Assembly (NCBI GenBank): GCA_019188255.1
Contig: JAETXT010000002.1
Location: 2,852,001 to 2,916,000, forward strand
Length of the DNA stretch: 64,000 nt
Origin: Verticillium longisporum
Lineage: Eukaryota; Ascomycota; Sordariomycetes; Glomerellales; Plectosphaerellaceae
Reading direction: 5' to 3'
A model generated the notes under the pieces. That model did no database searches, was not told the origin of the DNA, and worked only from the letters and a program-made list of their open reading frames with translations. The position numbers were made by a program, and so were the translations under genes. Within the stretch, counting starts at the first letter, position 1. Every line of letters begins with the position of its first letter. This document shows positions 47,466 through 60,070 of this stretch, piece after piece.

Positions 47466-50400
47466 TTTCAAGGTCCTTTCGTCAGATCGCAGGTACTCAG
47501 CACCGGGGTAGTACTAGAAAGACGACGGGGAAAGAACGACAGTGTTGATACAATCAATTACAAGACAAAGATGATTTGATATAGTCCGGACGTCGTCAAA
47601 GAGTACGAAAGATGGCATTGGGGAGTCCTATGCATGACGAATGTGTCCGACAATCTGCAGATCACAGCTGGAGATTGAAGGAGCTTATCGTCGCGCCAGC
47701 CAGGGAAGCGCGTCGAGGAGTGGTTCGCGTCTCTCACAGCGCGTGCTCCAGGCGCGTCCCGCGTCAGTGGAGTCAAGCTGTCTTTGATTGCCGTTTGTCA
47801 CGTGCCCTCACTGCGGCTTTTGTGGGACTGAACACAGCTTGGCCTTCGCTATCCACCCTGACAGGCATGCTTCCTCCCATTCGGACCTCCTTGACTGCTT
47901 CCAGCAAAAATTGAAAGTAGGGCTTTCGCGTCTCGTCAAGAGGCTATTGCAGCTTTGAGATAGACAAGTCTCCTCCTTCTTCGGCCAAGTGGCGAGTCTG
48001 ATCCCGGGGCAGGGCGACTCTGCAACGACAGGTCTTCACCAGGACCCCAACGGGCTTGTGACAGGATGTGTGGGATGTCTCTAGGTTTCCGCTAGGGCTA
48101 CTTCCACCAACAATCATCCAGGCCCTTGTCGTTGTTCGCCTGGGTCTCGTTCGGCTCATGAAGAATCTGGCAAGGATGGCATTCAGCAACGATCACTAAT
48201 GTGCGAAGAGCATCGGAACAATCGATCGCTGGCCTTGCGTACGAAATCCTACGAATGTGACGGATTTCTCACTTGACGCTCGCGATTTCAGGAACCCGTC
48301 CCGATGCATCGCAAAATCGAATGGCAATTCGGAGTCTCGAGCTGCATGGCTGTGTTATACAAAGGCTGGCCACCATCCATAGCATGGGTTGGCCATCAGC
48401 TGAAAAACTAATGCTTGTCAGCATGCCGGAACGACTCTGAGCCCAAGAGGTACGCAGAAGAAATGTCGTTCTCAAGCTGGAGCAGTCATCGCAGCCTATC
48501 ATCCCAGTGCAACCTCGACCAGCGGCGCTGAAACCGTCTTCACCGGCAGGATGCGTGATGCATGCAGGCTGCCCTCTACTCTCCAAACACTGATTAGGGC
48601 AGGATTCAACATGCCGGTTATCCGACTTTGCAGCTTCTCGACAGGCCTTTGCATGCGATCGCCAGGGCCAGTTTGGAATAACGCCATACCTCTAGCACCA
48701 TGGGTGTCAAACTCTGATCGCCAATTTGAACATTCTAGACCGACCTGCACGCACAATCTCCAATTACGAACGGGCGGTCCCAGCAGTGAGTAATTTGTCC
48801 AGGCTGGGATTGAAAAACGGAAGCAACCAAAGGGCGCAAGGGCATCTCTAAGTAGTGACTGTAAGGAGCATCGGAGGAGTTGATGTTCAAGACCGACCAT
48901 TTCTCAACTCGTCAGAGCTCCGATATTACCAATCATATCAGTCAGTACAGAGGAACACGCAGTCGCAGTGGCCTTCTCGGGATTCGACGAGTTAGGGGCG
49001 AGGAACCACGGCTACGATGTCAGTGATGACCAGGAGAACAGAAGTGGCACATGACCATCGATAACCACAATGCAAGTGGAACATGGTTGCGCGGGCCTGA
49101 ATCGCTCGTCCAGACTGACCTTTGAGCATTGCGAACCCTGATAATCTAACATGCACCAGTGCAACCAGGGACATTCAGCACCATGTTAGGCAGAGCACCG
49201 AACTATCCGATAGCGAGGAAGGACGACACGTTGGGTCTCACGCGGCTACAATCCCGGAGCCTTGGCAAACCGAATTCTTTGGGGCGCCACGAGCAAAACG
49301 AGTCAGCCCTTGAGACGAGACACGGTCGAAGGGATCCTCGACAGGTCTCGGCGTGACCCCATTGGGCAGCACCGCCCTCTGAGTGCCAGCGTAAACAGGA
49401 AACAGGCACTAAACTGGCCCTTTGGAGGGGGTTCTCAGTTCTGTTTGCCGATTGTTGGGTCGGTGCCACTGGCAGCAAAGTATCGAAGGCGGGCCAGGCC
49501 CCTAAAGCTCGGATACCAGACACCAGACATGGAAATTAGAAAGCCGTGTCACGGTCGGCGCCTCCTCACGCAGCCAGTCGCCACAAATGAAGCATCACGG
49601 CGATATTTATGGAAGAAGCAACATTGCATGCGCATGAATTGATAGGGCAGCGGGAGGTTGGAAAAACTCGAGGCTCAATTTTCCGACGCCACGTTCAGGC
49701 CGTTTGTGCCAGGGTTCAGGCTGTCCTTATCATCGGCTCTATTGCCTCGATGGACAATGAACATCGTGCCGTCAGCGTCGCACTGCATGTCGTCAGCGGC
49801 AGGCAGGGGGGGGCGAGTCGATTGGTGTGTAATCTGTCCGCACACCATTCTCTTTCACATCCTTGGCTGGCCACCGGACACGGCAGTGCGGACGTCCCGA
49901 GAGATCCATGTCGAATAGGAACCACGGACGGGACTGTTTGAGGGCTGAACGAGGGAAGGGTTCATCGGGGGTGAGATTCAGCTACCCTGTCCCCCTCGTT
50001 TCCGTCCCATATCGCGAAATTGCCAGTTCAAGATGGCGACAAGCAACAGGCAACAGGCAACTGACCGGAGATTCGAAAAATTACAATATCAGGCATTGGT
50101 AATTCACACACAACTGCGACAACCCGACCGATGCATTGACTCTTGCTCAACAATTCAATCCTCACGGGCACGGGGCAAGTCAACCCTATTGATCAACATT
50201 GCTTGTCCTGCTGGCGGATAATTGGCGACGGAACCCCGCCGCGCAGTGAACACGACGACAAAGATTCATGGAATCCCCTCAGCACGAGATGCTTCGGGCC
50301 TAGCAGATCACTCCGGAGCGGGGGAGATTACACACTACATTTAGGCTTATTTTTTACGTTGGTCCAGTCAGTTCCCCCATCTTTTCTGGTTCGCGACCTA

Positions 50401-52979
50401 GGTCCCCGCGTTGCCCCTCGTTCTGCTGACCCTGGGCCCCTCTTCTGGCATAGACAACGAATCACCCACCCCCGAATACTCATGGTGTTCCCCGTGCCCT
50501 GTTCTAGCTGTGCCTCAGCCACGCGCCAGGCCCGTCGTCGGCTCTCAACAAGGGCGTTAGGTAGTGTGTCCTTTCCCCCGTCGACCGAGGCGGCGACGAA
50601 GCTTCGCAAGCCCCTTCGGATCGACTGCAGCCAAGAACCCCGGCACAGCCAGGCTCAATCGACTGGCGGCGCCCTCAATCGGTCGTCTTTCCTCATTGGT
50701 CACGGTCGGCCGTCCACCGTCGTCATGGCAGCTTCCCAAGCGCCCTTTGGTGCAGCCGCAATCGCAGCCCCCATCTCTTGGTGCCATCTGCCCTTCTGCT
50801 TCTCCCGCAAGTCCCGTCGGAATCGAATCTCTCGCTTCAGAACCCCTCCTCCCACCCATTTTCCTCTATGCTTGTTCCTACTTCACCCCCTTGCGTAAGC
50901 CCACCGCCCCCGAAACGTGTCTTCCCCCCAACGTGCCTCACACCCTGTATGAAAAAGGGCTTCCCTTCGGCCGGCGCTAGTACCATTCCTCTCAACCCAA
51001 CACGTGGCTGTTGGTAAGGCCAAGCTTCGACACAGCAGAGGAGGGGAGCGCTCTGGTGCATGCCTGTGCGAGAGGCAAGCCCAGACGCAGCCTCCCGTAT
51101 CCTGGTGGCACTATGGCTTGCCTCAGCTAGAGCCTCTCGGCGAAAACGCACATGGCGACATGGGCTAGACGTGAATGCTTTGTGAACCTCGGCTGGGACA
51201 CTCTCGATACAGAGGGTCGGCCAAGACAGAGATCCGGACTGACGGGCCTCGTGGAGTGTTGCTAAAGCATTACTATGTGTTGGAAGATCCGTTGCTCCTT
51301 TCCCACATCTCGATCATGGGGCACGGGGTGGGTGGTGGACAAGGATGCGGTTCCCTGTTGTTGTTGGGCGAATGACGCCCATCCACTGACTGACAAGCTT
51401 TGGACAAGCATCGACAAGCACAACCAAGAGATTTCCAAGCAGCAACAAGCATTGGACCAGAGATTTGCGCATAGCGGCTGCTTATTACTTGCCATTTTAA
51501 CCCGTGGCAGTCCCCAGCCGTCGAAATATTCGCTTGTGTGTGTGTGCCATCCATCGGTACGGGTGTTGCAATGTCGAACCAACAAACGATGGAAGGACCC
51601 GATGGGAAGGATCTAGGGCCCCTGCAGCCACCCAGCGGCTGTTCGAGAAGGAACAGAAATGAGAGGAGGCTGTGTGCGGAGCGTTTGCCAGCCCATCATC
51701 CACTCACCCGAAAAGGCGTTTACCACCATTGCTCGAGGGGGTGTCCAGGCAAGTTGAGACGGTCTACCCCAGACGAGTTGCGGGTGCGGAGTAGAGCCTG
51801 GGGAAAACAAGGACCTCTGAATCTTGAGTCCCTCTCATCTTGTGGGGGATCGCGACCAAGCCCCCTCTTTCTCTCCACCACCGACCCTGGGGGAGACCAA
51901 ACGGAGCGAGTTGACGTGGAGACTTCGGCAGAAAGAATAGCGGTGTTTGTCCTCTCCACTCGAGCACGCCTTGAGACTATGGGAGTCACGGCTCAGCGGA
52001 CACCGGAGGCTATTTGGCTCTGGCAGTGTCAAGGTGAAGCTGTCCATGCATGCGAAGCACGCACGCTTGGTACGCTAGCAAGGCTAGGTTGATACACAAT
52101 CTGACAAGACGCGCTAGGTTGTTGGAGAAGCTCATGTGGATGGATGGAGAGGGCCGATATGTGGCCCAAGGGCTAAACACATGGAGCTAACTTTCAAGCA
52201 TATTTTCTGGGTTTGGCTTTTAGCTCTGGGGACGTGGAGACATGGAGATGCTCCCCCGTCCCCCACCGGGCGGCAGAGGGGGTCTAGGCCGATCCCAACC
52301 CCATTGGTGTAAGCAAGGGGAGGGGGCTCATCGACAGCTGGCCCATGTCCGTCGTTCCTTTCCCTCTGGTCTGGTCAACGGGGGGAAGTCTGTGCTGCGC
52401 TGTCGCGTTGCGATTGTTGATTCATTTAAAGCTCGAGGGCATCCCTCCTATTCGACATCGGCTGTACGAGGTTGCGCTGTCTCTTGTCCCTTCTTCGGTT
52501 CTTGTTGCGACTTACACCAGTCTTGGCGCGCGCCAACAACCACGAGATACCCGCCCACACGACCACCGCGCACAGTTTTTCTTGGAAACATCGCGATAGC
52601 AGCTTCTTCCTCCCTCTGTCATTAGCTCCCCAGAGAAAGGTATGTGATCTTGTTCACACTCCTGATCGGGCTCTCATTCTCGCGCCACACATGGTTGCGA
52701 CGCACCGCGCTGTGTCCCTCTGCACATGACATTTCTTATGCTGTGCAATCTCATCTTCGCACCTTACCCGTATCACATACACCCCTCACAAAAGCACCGA
52801 GATGGTCACACTGCAGAGACAATGTCTCAGTGTTTATCCCAAGCTGGGGTCTCACTTCGGCACATTGTCCCGTTAAAAACGCTCAGCTGCAAAATATTTA
52901 GAGAAAAAGAGTAAAAGCTGACTTAGTCCCAGTTTCTCGTCGTTGAGCCGCAAAAACTCAAAACGCAATCCCGCCAGCC
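47466..52979. other. 5.5-kb region without a supported gene
   Basis: GC-normal DNA between the start of MSH6 and the start of the Dal5-type transporter. The longest frames (for example 50143-50898) have no recognisable domain, are rich in Ser/Arg/Pro and overlap others on the opposite strand, as expected by chance. No tRNA or repeat recognised. The last ~500 bases (52400-52979) are pyrimidine-rich and look like the transporter's promoter and leader. A long non-coding RNA or intron-rich small gene cannot be excluded. Confidence 0.5.
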
Positions 52980-54823
52980 ATGTCGTCCACCGACCAAGAT
53001 GTCAAGGTCGACCCGGCCGCGCCCGTCCACAAGGAGCAAGAGTCCATCGATGTCGACTACGCGAGCGACCCCGAACGCCACGGCTTTGACGCCCAGGCGA
53101 CCAAGAAGCTCCTGCGCAAGACTGATTGGGCTCTGATTCCTTTCCTTGCTCTGCTCTACCTCCTCTCTTTCCTCGACCGTACCAACATTGGCAATGCCCG
53201 TCTCGCCGGCATCGAGGCGGACCTCGGCATGAAGGGTCTACAGTACAATGTTGCCCTCGCCGTCTTCTTCCCGTTCTACGTCGCGGCAGAGATTCCCTCC
53301 AACATGGCTATGAAGCGCTTCCGCCCTTCCATCTGGATTCCCTCGATCATGGTGTAAGTAGACGCCTTGGGATCTTGTCGCCAGCCACACGTTGGCTTGG
53401 TGATACATCAGAACTAACCCATATGCTAGCGCTTGGGCTATTTGCACGACTCTCATGGGTCTCGTCACCAACTATGGTGGTCTCCTCGCCGCTCGTATGG
53501 CTCTTGGTGTTGCTGAGGGTGGTGTAAGTCTTTGAACTCGTTGTCAACAGTATAGCTGTCGGATCTGACTCTGTGCAAAGCTTTTCCCCGGTGTCACCTA
53601 CTACATTAGTAAGTTCAGCTGCTGTTCACCGAGTCGGGCCAGCGTATGCTAACTTTTGCAGCCATGTGGTACCGCCGCAGGGAGTGTGGTCTTCGCATGG
53701 CCATCTTCTTCTCCGCCGCCACTGCCGCTGGCGCCTTTGGTGGTCTCCTTGCCCGTGGCATCGTCGAGATGGACGGACTTGGCAACCTCGACGGCTGGGC
53801 CTGGATTTTCATCCTCGAGGGTCTCCTGACCTTTGTCGTTGGTTCGTTTCTTCAGCAACAGCTGCAAGGACCACACACTAACGTTCAGCAGCCATCATTG
53901 CCTACTTTGTCATGCACGATTACCCTAACACGGCCCGGTTCCTCACGACACCTGAGAAAGAGGAGGTCCTCCGTCGCCTGGAACATGACCGCTCGTCGCT
54001 CGCCGATGAGTTTGACATGCGCTTCTTCTGGGATGCCCTCAAGGACTGGAAGATCTGGGTTCACATGGTAAGCGACGCGCTTTTGACCAAAAGGTCGAAA
54101 GTATCGCACGCTGACGACTGAAACAGTTCATCACCATCGGCATCTACACCCCTCTGTACTCTTACGCCCTGTTCCTGCCCACCATTGTCCGTGGCCTCGG
54201 TTACAGCAACGAGACGGCTCAGCTGATGACCGTTCCCCCTTACATCGTGGCGTGCGTGTGCTGCGTCAGCGCCGGCTGGTATGCCGATCGCGTCGGGCAG
54301 CGCGGTATCTTCATGATCTTCTTCATCTGCGTTTCGTAAGCTCTCCCCACTCTTGATTCTCGTCAGAGTGCACATGACTTACATATCAACCAGCATGCTC
54401 GGCTTCCTCCTCCTCATCGTCTCCCAGAACAACCAAGTCAAGTACGCTGGCTGCTTCTTCGCTGCTATGGGTATCTACCCCAATGTGCCCCAGGGTGTAG
54501 CCTGGAACGGCAACAACATTGGTGGCTCCCTGAAGCGTGGTGTTGGCATTGCCATGCACGTCGGCTTCGGTAACCTCGGTGGTGCCATCTCCGGCTTCCT
54601 CTACCAGTCCACCCACGGCCCCGAGTTCTACCCCGGCCACGGCACCCTACTCGGCACCCTGACCATGTCTCTGGTGCTCAGCATCTTCATGCACATCTAC
54701 CTGCGCCGCGAGAACGCTCGCCGCGACCGCGAGTACAAGAAGCCCGAGGAGTACACCGCCGCCGAGAGGGCACTCGAGCGCGAGAAGGGTGACAACGCGA
54801 CCTTCTTCCGTTACACGATTTAG
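52980..54823 (+). CDS. MFS transporter, anion:cation symporter family (Dal5/allantoate permease-like)
   Basis: Seven exons, 52980-53353, 53430-53523, 53581-53608, 53662-53841, 53892-54067, 54127-54335 and 54394-54823, give 496 residues (MSSTDQDVKVDPAAPVHKE...). The first membrane segment and loop, ALLYLLSFLDRTNIGNARLAGIEADLG, is the hallmark of this family (TC 2.A.1.14). About twelve hydrophobic segments follow (SNMAMKRFRPSIWIPS, FSAATAAGAFGGLLARGI, WIFILEGLLTFVV, GWYADRVGQRGIFMIFFICVS, VAWNGNNIGGSLKRGVGIAMHVGFGNLGG). Known members import allantoate, nicotinate, pantothenate and other small anions at the plasma membrane; the substrate here is not determined. All introns are GT-AG, with a 28-base third exon. 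A long upstream region without genes suggests extensive regulation. Confidence 0.92.
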
Positions 54824-56131
54824 AGCACAGGAGTGGTTCGACGACTTGGGTGGGGGGAGGGCTTGGAGGAGTTGGTCATTGGCTTATGTTTGCACAATAA
54901 CGGTATTCCTGGGTTAGACTGCATTTGAGAGGACAGGGTTGGGAGTTGTAACCGCCCGACATAGATTCTGTCCCCATCATGACATGACATAGAGTCGGTG
55001 GTGCCTCATCAATACATGTACTCATCTGCAAGTTTCTGGTGCGATTTCACGTGCGTGAGTGATTTGATACGAGTTGCTATTCGTCTGCCTTCAGCTAGAG
55101 TCTCATTTCTGTTTGAGAAAACGACGGCCAGCAGAGCTGGTAGACGCTCTGTGCTCAACTCTCGCACCCTAGTGAAGCGATTTGTCGAACTTGTGCACGA
55201 CGCAGTTGCGGATTTACCCTTTGCTCTCCAATTCGCACCCCCCTTACCAGTGAGGTCAACATGCGTCGTTTGACTCTCGCGCGCCAAGTCTTTTCCATGC
55301 AACTAAGTTGAGCGGTTGACGCCTCTTTCGTCTCATGGGCTCTAGACGCTGAACCCCTGAAAGCCACGAAGCGTCAGTGGCGTGATGGAGAATCCAGGCT
55401 AAACTACATGGCACCCTGCTACCCCAAACATTGACATCATGGTCAGGTCGGCATTTGGATGCCAAGTTGAGCCCCCTTTATGACGATGGTTTACGTTGGC
55501 GGGTGGGTTGTTTCGAGATTCGAGGGCATCGCATTGTGGCTGTCAGCGTCACGGTCGTAAGTGCGGAAAGAAATCCTAATGGGGCTTGCACGGTATTTTT
55601 GGCCACTCATTGCTGTGGTCTTATATGCTGCTGGCCTTGCGGTCTCATCAACTGTGCTTCAGACGCTATCACACCGTTTGTTGCTGAAAAGGCCACGCAG
55701 CCAGAGCAGTGGCAGCATAGATTTATTACGCTGGAGGGACTGAAGTGTTCACTTGCTGCTCTGGTAGTTTTCGCGAGTGAAGCAAGCCTATTTGGTTTGG
55801 TGGCTCTCACTGAGTTCACACGAGGAATTTACCCACATCAATGCGTTCAGTCTAGATCTTTCCATAAGAAGTCTCTATCAGAAGGCCCAAGCAAGAAAAT
55901 ACCTATGGCTCCATCACGCTGACCAAGGCCTGCAAGCACATCCGACCACCAGACAGAGCTATCTCATAATTATGCATTACCATATTGATGTTATTCTTTG
56001 TAAACAATGCTATGTGAACCCCCACTATCGTCATTATCACGTTCAGAAAATGCAAAGCCCGACCCATGCACCCATCAGCCATCGTCAGCAAAATAGCAAA
56101 GAGCGTAGCACGAGGTCCCGGCCCCGGCACC
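54824..56131. other. convergent intergenic region, Dal5-type and DHA1-type transporters
   Basis: 1.3 kb with no supported gene. A short frame at about 55582-55743 is hydrophobic (MGLARYFWPLIAVVLYAAGLAV) but too short and featureless to call. Otherwise nothing seen. Confidence 0.4.
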
Positions 56132-57870
56132 CTACGCATTCAGCGTCCCCGGCCTCCGCAGCTCCTCCCCCCTCGCCTCCTCCTCGTCGGTATCATCGGC
56201 GGGCCGCTCGAGCGCGAGCACCTGCTGGCAGAACGGGCTCCGCTCGCGAATGGACCGGCCGCAGCGGATGAAGACAAAGGGGATGACGGCCATGGCGAGG
56301 GCCACGAAGCCGAGCAGCGAGCAGGCCCAGGCGATGCCGAGGCGGGCGTACATGGGCCGCGTCGCGAGGGGCAGGCAGACGGCGCAGACGGAGCGCGTCG
56401 TGCTGGCGGCCGTGTGGGCCGAGGCCGAGAACTGGCGGTAGGCGTCGGTGAGGTAGTTGAGCATGGCCATGAAGATGAGGAGGTAGCCGGCGCCGAAGAG
56501 GAAGCCGGACATCATGGGCACGACCGGGTGGACGGTCGCGCGGGAGGACCAGCCGAGCCAGAAGAGGGAGAGGGACAGCCTGGCTGTGTTAGTGTCTGAA
56601 CTAGAAAGAATTCGGTGCTGGCGCGAGCTACAGCAGAAAAAGAGATTGAAGAGCACGGAGACAAAAGGGGGCACGTACGCTGGCCCGCCGATGCAGGCGA
56701 GGGGCAGGCGGCGGTACTCGTCCTGACGCGTCCAGGACTCGCCGCGGCGCAGGGCGGCGGCGTGGTAGGCGCTGAACCACATGAAAACGGCGAGGGCAGC
56801 GGCCGAACCGCCGAGGACGGGCAGGAAGGCGAGGCCCACGAAACCGGGCTCCATGTCGTAGACGCCTTGGAAGATGATGGGATAGGCCTGGAAGAAGAGG
56901 TAGAGGATCGAGTAGACGAGCGCCATGTAGAGCGAGGAGAAGAGCACGACGGGCTCCCGCACCATCATGGTGAAGGGCCGCGCGAAGATGACCTGGATGT
57001 TGCCGCTCAGCGTCTCCGTCTTGGTGAGGGCCGGCATGTCGGGGTCGTCCCGGTTGGCCCTCTCGGCCTGGCTAGCCTTCTCGGCTTTGAGGGCCTTCTG
57101 CTTGAGGCGGCGGCGGATGACGGGCACGTACGTCTCGGGCAGCGTGATGAGGGCGGGGAGGCCGATGCCCAGGAGGGCAAGGCCGATCCAGAAGGTCAGG
57201 CGCCAGTCGATGGTCGAGGCGAAGCCGGAGATGATGGGGCCCAGGGGCGGTCCGATGGTCGTCGCCGTCATGAAGTAGGCGAGCACGCGGCCCCGCTGGA
57301 TCGGTTCGTCGTAGATGTCGGCGAAGAGCCCGCCGACGACGGCGTTGGTGCATGCGGCGTTTACGCCACCGAGGAGGCGGAAGACGAGCAGGGCGGGATA
57401 TGAAGGTGCGACGGCGCAGGCGAGTGTGAAGATGCAGAAGCCGAGGTAGGCTGCGAGCAGGACGCGCGAGCGGCCGGCGTACTCGCTCATGGGTCCGAAG
57501 AATAGGGGTCCGACGGAGTAACCGACGAGAAACAAAGAGTTGAGGAGGACGAGATGGGTCGGGTTGGTGACGGAGAAGTCGTCGGCGATCCAGCGCACTG
57601 CGCCGGACGGCAGAGAGGACCCGATGGCGCTGTTGGCGGTGAACCACGTGCCGACAAAGACGACATGGAGTTTCTTCAGCTGTTTCTCATCAGTTTGGCC
57701 GGCTTTAGAGCAAGACCTAGGGAGGTCATACATACAGTCGAGAACTTGGTCGGGTCCATACCCTCCGGTAATTCTTGAATCTTGGGCCGAGGCGGGGCTC
57801 GCCTCACCGAAGTCGAGACGGACTCTTCGGAAGTCGAGCTGCCCGTGTTCAAAGACATGGTCAAGGTCAT
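56132..57870 (-). CDS. MFS drug transporter, DHA1 type
   Basis: Exons 57870-57736, 57679-56679 and 56579-56132 give 527 residues. The first ATG at 57870 reads MTLTMSLNTGSSTSEES; a second ATG at 57858 is also possible. A cytosolic N-terminus of about 50 residues precedes twelve membrane segments. LFFGPMSEYAGRSRVLL and the GPPLGPIISGF segment are the signature motifs of fungal DHA1 multidrug/polyamine transporters. TNAVVGGLFADIYDEPIQRGRVLAYF and LNYLTDAYRQFSASAHTAASTTRSV are equally typical. The second intron has two AGs four bases apart; only the second (56581-56580) keeps the frame (GGPA|LSLSLFWLGW). Likely a proton-driven exporter of small toxic compounds at the plasma membrane. Very GC-rich. 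Relation to the oxidoreductase genes 15 kb away is not evident. Confidence 0.9.
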
Positions 57871-59067
57871 CGTCCTCAAGAAAAGGCACAAGGCACAGGA
57901 GGAAAATGTATTACAGACACGGAAAACCTAACAGCCATGAATACGATACCGTCCATCCAGATAAATGTGAAAAAAAACCTGCCGCCGTGATTCCTAAATA
58001 GACAGCGGGTTCACGCTCGGCAGCGGCGTAAAGGGCGCCGTGCCGGGTGCACGTCCGTGGATCGGGGGAGGGTCGCCTGCGACGTATCAAGCGTACTAGG
58101 TGACTCAAGGAGAAAGAGATTTCGCACGGCATCGTCCACTAGACAGTCATCGGCCCCACGGGTTCCACGAGCCTACAGGCAGCTGGCGTTGCAACGAGGA
58201 GGTCCTAGGCCCCTGGGCTCCTGGGCCCCCATCAGCTCCCCCCACACGCTGAGTCTACGCCCTACGCCTTTAGTTTGGTACTGGGACGGCGGTGTCAGGG
58301 TGGTTGACGATTGACATCATGAGACTATGGCCAAGGGCGCAGGAATGACATTTCTGCACGGGAAAGTTTTTAGTGACATGACATGCCATGCCAGACCACG
58401 GTGGCTTTTCGGATACTCAATGGTGACCCTTGCTTGCACCTCCTGCCGATGATAGCCTCCGACTGCGATGGAGGCAGGGCTTGATACCTCTGCATCTGGA
58501 CTCGCGGCTGCTGAGGGCTGCTGAGAGAGGTAATCTCCGAAGGTTTAGGTGAGTATTGGAGCCCAATCAGCATCGTGTGTGAGGCCCAATGGGGCAATGA
58601 AAGGGGGAAAAAAGGTGAAAATTTGAGGTTGTCGAGGATCTTCGGCTTGCTTCGGCTTGATGAATGTAGGCGCCGTCTTCTCCACCGGTATCGGAGATCC
58701 ACTTAGGTACCGGGCGGTGGGACCCGTGGGGCCGGACATGCCCCACCAGGCGCGTCCGGCAGGGGTTTCTAAGGCGTTACGGAGAGTTGTGCCCGGGGTC
58801 CCGGTGTGTCGCCGTGGTTGATGGAGGATGACATGTGGTCCTGCTTAATAAGACTGGCATCTTCCTGAAGCTTCTCTACTTCGATTGGGTCCTCTGGTCC
58901 CTTGTCTACCTAATCCAAGCATCTTGTTTCTTCGCATCACCATGCATGCATACATACACAATCCTGGGGTATCAACCATCCGTAATCTACAACAACAACA
59001 ACAACAACAACAACGCCGCTCTTGACACGTCTGCTCTGCTCATCCCTCTCCCCCGTCAGTAGAAAAA
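57871..59067. repeat. intergenic region with an (AAC)n microsatellite
   Basis: 1.2 kb between two minus-strand genes. The only feature is a pure AAC repeat of about eight units near 58990-59014, close to the 3' end of the M50-like gene and possibly within its transcript. No gene supported. Confidence 0.6.
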
Positions 59068-59990
59068 TCACCTCGTTGGCAGGAACGCCTTCGAGTCGCG
59101 GTCCTGCTGCTCAAACGACTGAGGAAATGCGGCGATGCCGGCGACCATGGCAGCGGCCATGAAACACAGACTGATGATGACCCAAATGACGCCCCAGCAC
59201 TGAGATGAGCCTCCGTAGCGACGAGCGAAGACGCTGGCGTCGGAGCTGTTGACCTTGCGCATGATGAGGTCGTCGCAAATGTCCCAGGCCGAGTACAGCG
59301 ATGACATGACGCCGATGAAGAGCTGCCGACGATTAGTTTGATCCCAACGTGACAGCAACGCAGAAGGCGCTCGGGACTCACCACGACAAAGCGCAGGCCA
59401 TGCGAGTGCGAGATGAACCAGCTGCCGACGAGAATGGCGACGGCAAAGAGAACGGTCACGATGGTCAGCCAGTCCCGCTTGCCCCACCACAGGGTCAGCA
59501 GGAAGCAGACGCCGAGGACAATGCTCGCAATCTTGCTAGCGTTGACGTGGAAGCCGCAAAAGATGAGCAGGGCGCCGATGAGCGAGGAGCCCAGGTAGCC
59601 GGCGGGCAGCGTGATGCTGCTCTTGCCGCCGAGCATCCTCGTCTCGCCGCCCTCGCGCGGGTCGAGGGTGATGCCGACGACCTTGCCGCCGGTGCAGATG
59701 GCGGCGAAGGCGTGGCCGAACTCGTGGAAGGCGATGGTCAGCATCTTGAGCGGCCAGAGGATGTAGCTGACGTAGGGAATGTTCCACAGCAGTGCGATGA
59801 TGACGGTGTAGGCGGCGATGACGCCGAGGGTCACGCGCTGCGTGTGGTTCGTCGAGAGGTCGCGCCGGGCGTACGTGTTGTAGTGCGTCGAGGTCGCGGC
59901 GGCTGCGGCGTCTTGGGATGCGGCGGCGGCGAGCAGGTCGCGGGCCACTGACCCTGCGGCAGCCCAGGCGGGATGCTCCAGAGGGGCCAT
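59068..59990 (-). CDS. M50B-like membrane metallopeptidase
   Basis: Exons 59990-59382 and 59322-59068 give 287 residues, MAPLEHPAWAAAGSV.... The motif HEFGH (89-93) is an HExxH zinc site, placed in a membrane-associated helix (LTIAFHEFGHAFAAICTGGKVVG), as in peptidase M50B-like proteins. About six membrane segments (VTLGVIAAYTVIIALLW, LPAGYLGSSLIGALLIFCGF, IASIVLGVCFLLTLWW, WLTIVTVLFAVAILVGSWF and two in exon 2) surround it. LDPREGGETRMLGGKSSITLPAGYLGSSLIG is strongly conserved in fungi. VNSSDASVFARRYGGSSQCWGVIW is typical of the C-terminal part. Activity has not been shown for most members, so protease is a family inference. Start codon is the first ATG. The 13-base tandem repeat lies directly before it. 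Confidence 0.9.
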
Positions 59991-59992
59991 GA

Positions 59993-60070
59993 TGGTCAGG
60001 CTTGGTGGTCAGGCTTGGTGGTCAGGCTTGGTGGTCAGGCTTGGTGGTCAGGCTTGGTGGTCAGGCTTGA
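59993..60070. repeat. six tandem copies of a 13-base unit abutting a start codon
   Basis: TGGTCAGGCTTGG is repeated six times without interruption (last base of the last unit differs), ending two bases from the ATG of the M50-like gene on the minus strand. It therefore occupies the position of the translation-start context and 5' untranslated region. Confidence 0.95.

Noticed and set aside
50143..50898. 251-codon frame in the gene-free stretch
   Set aside because: Low-complexity Ser/Arg/Pro composition, no domain, competing frames on both strands.
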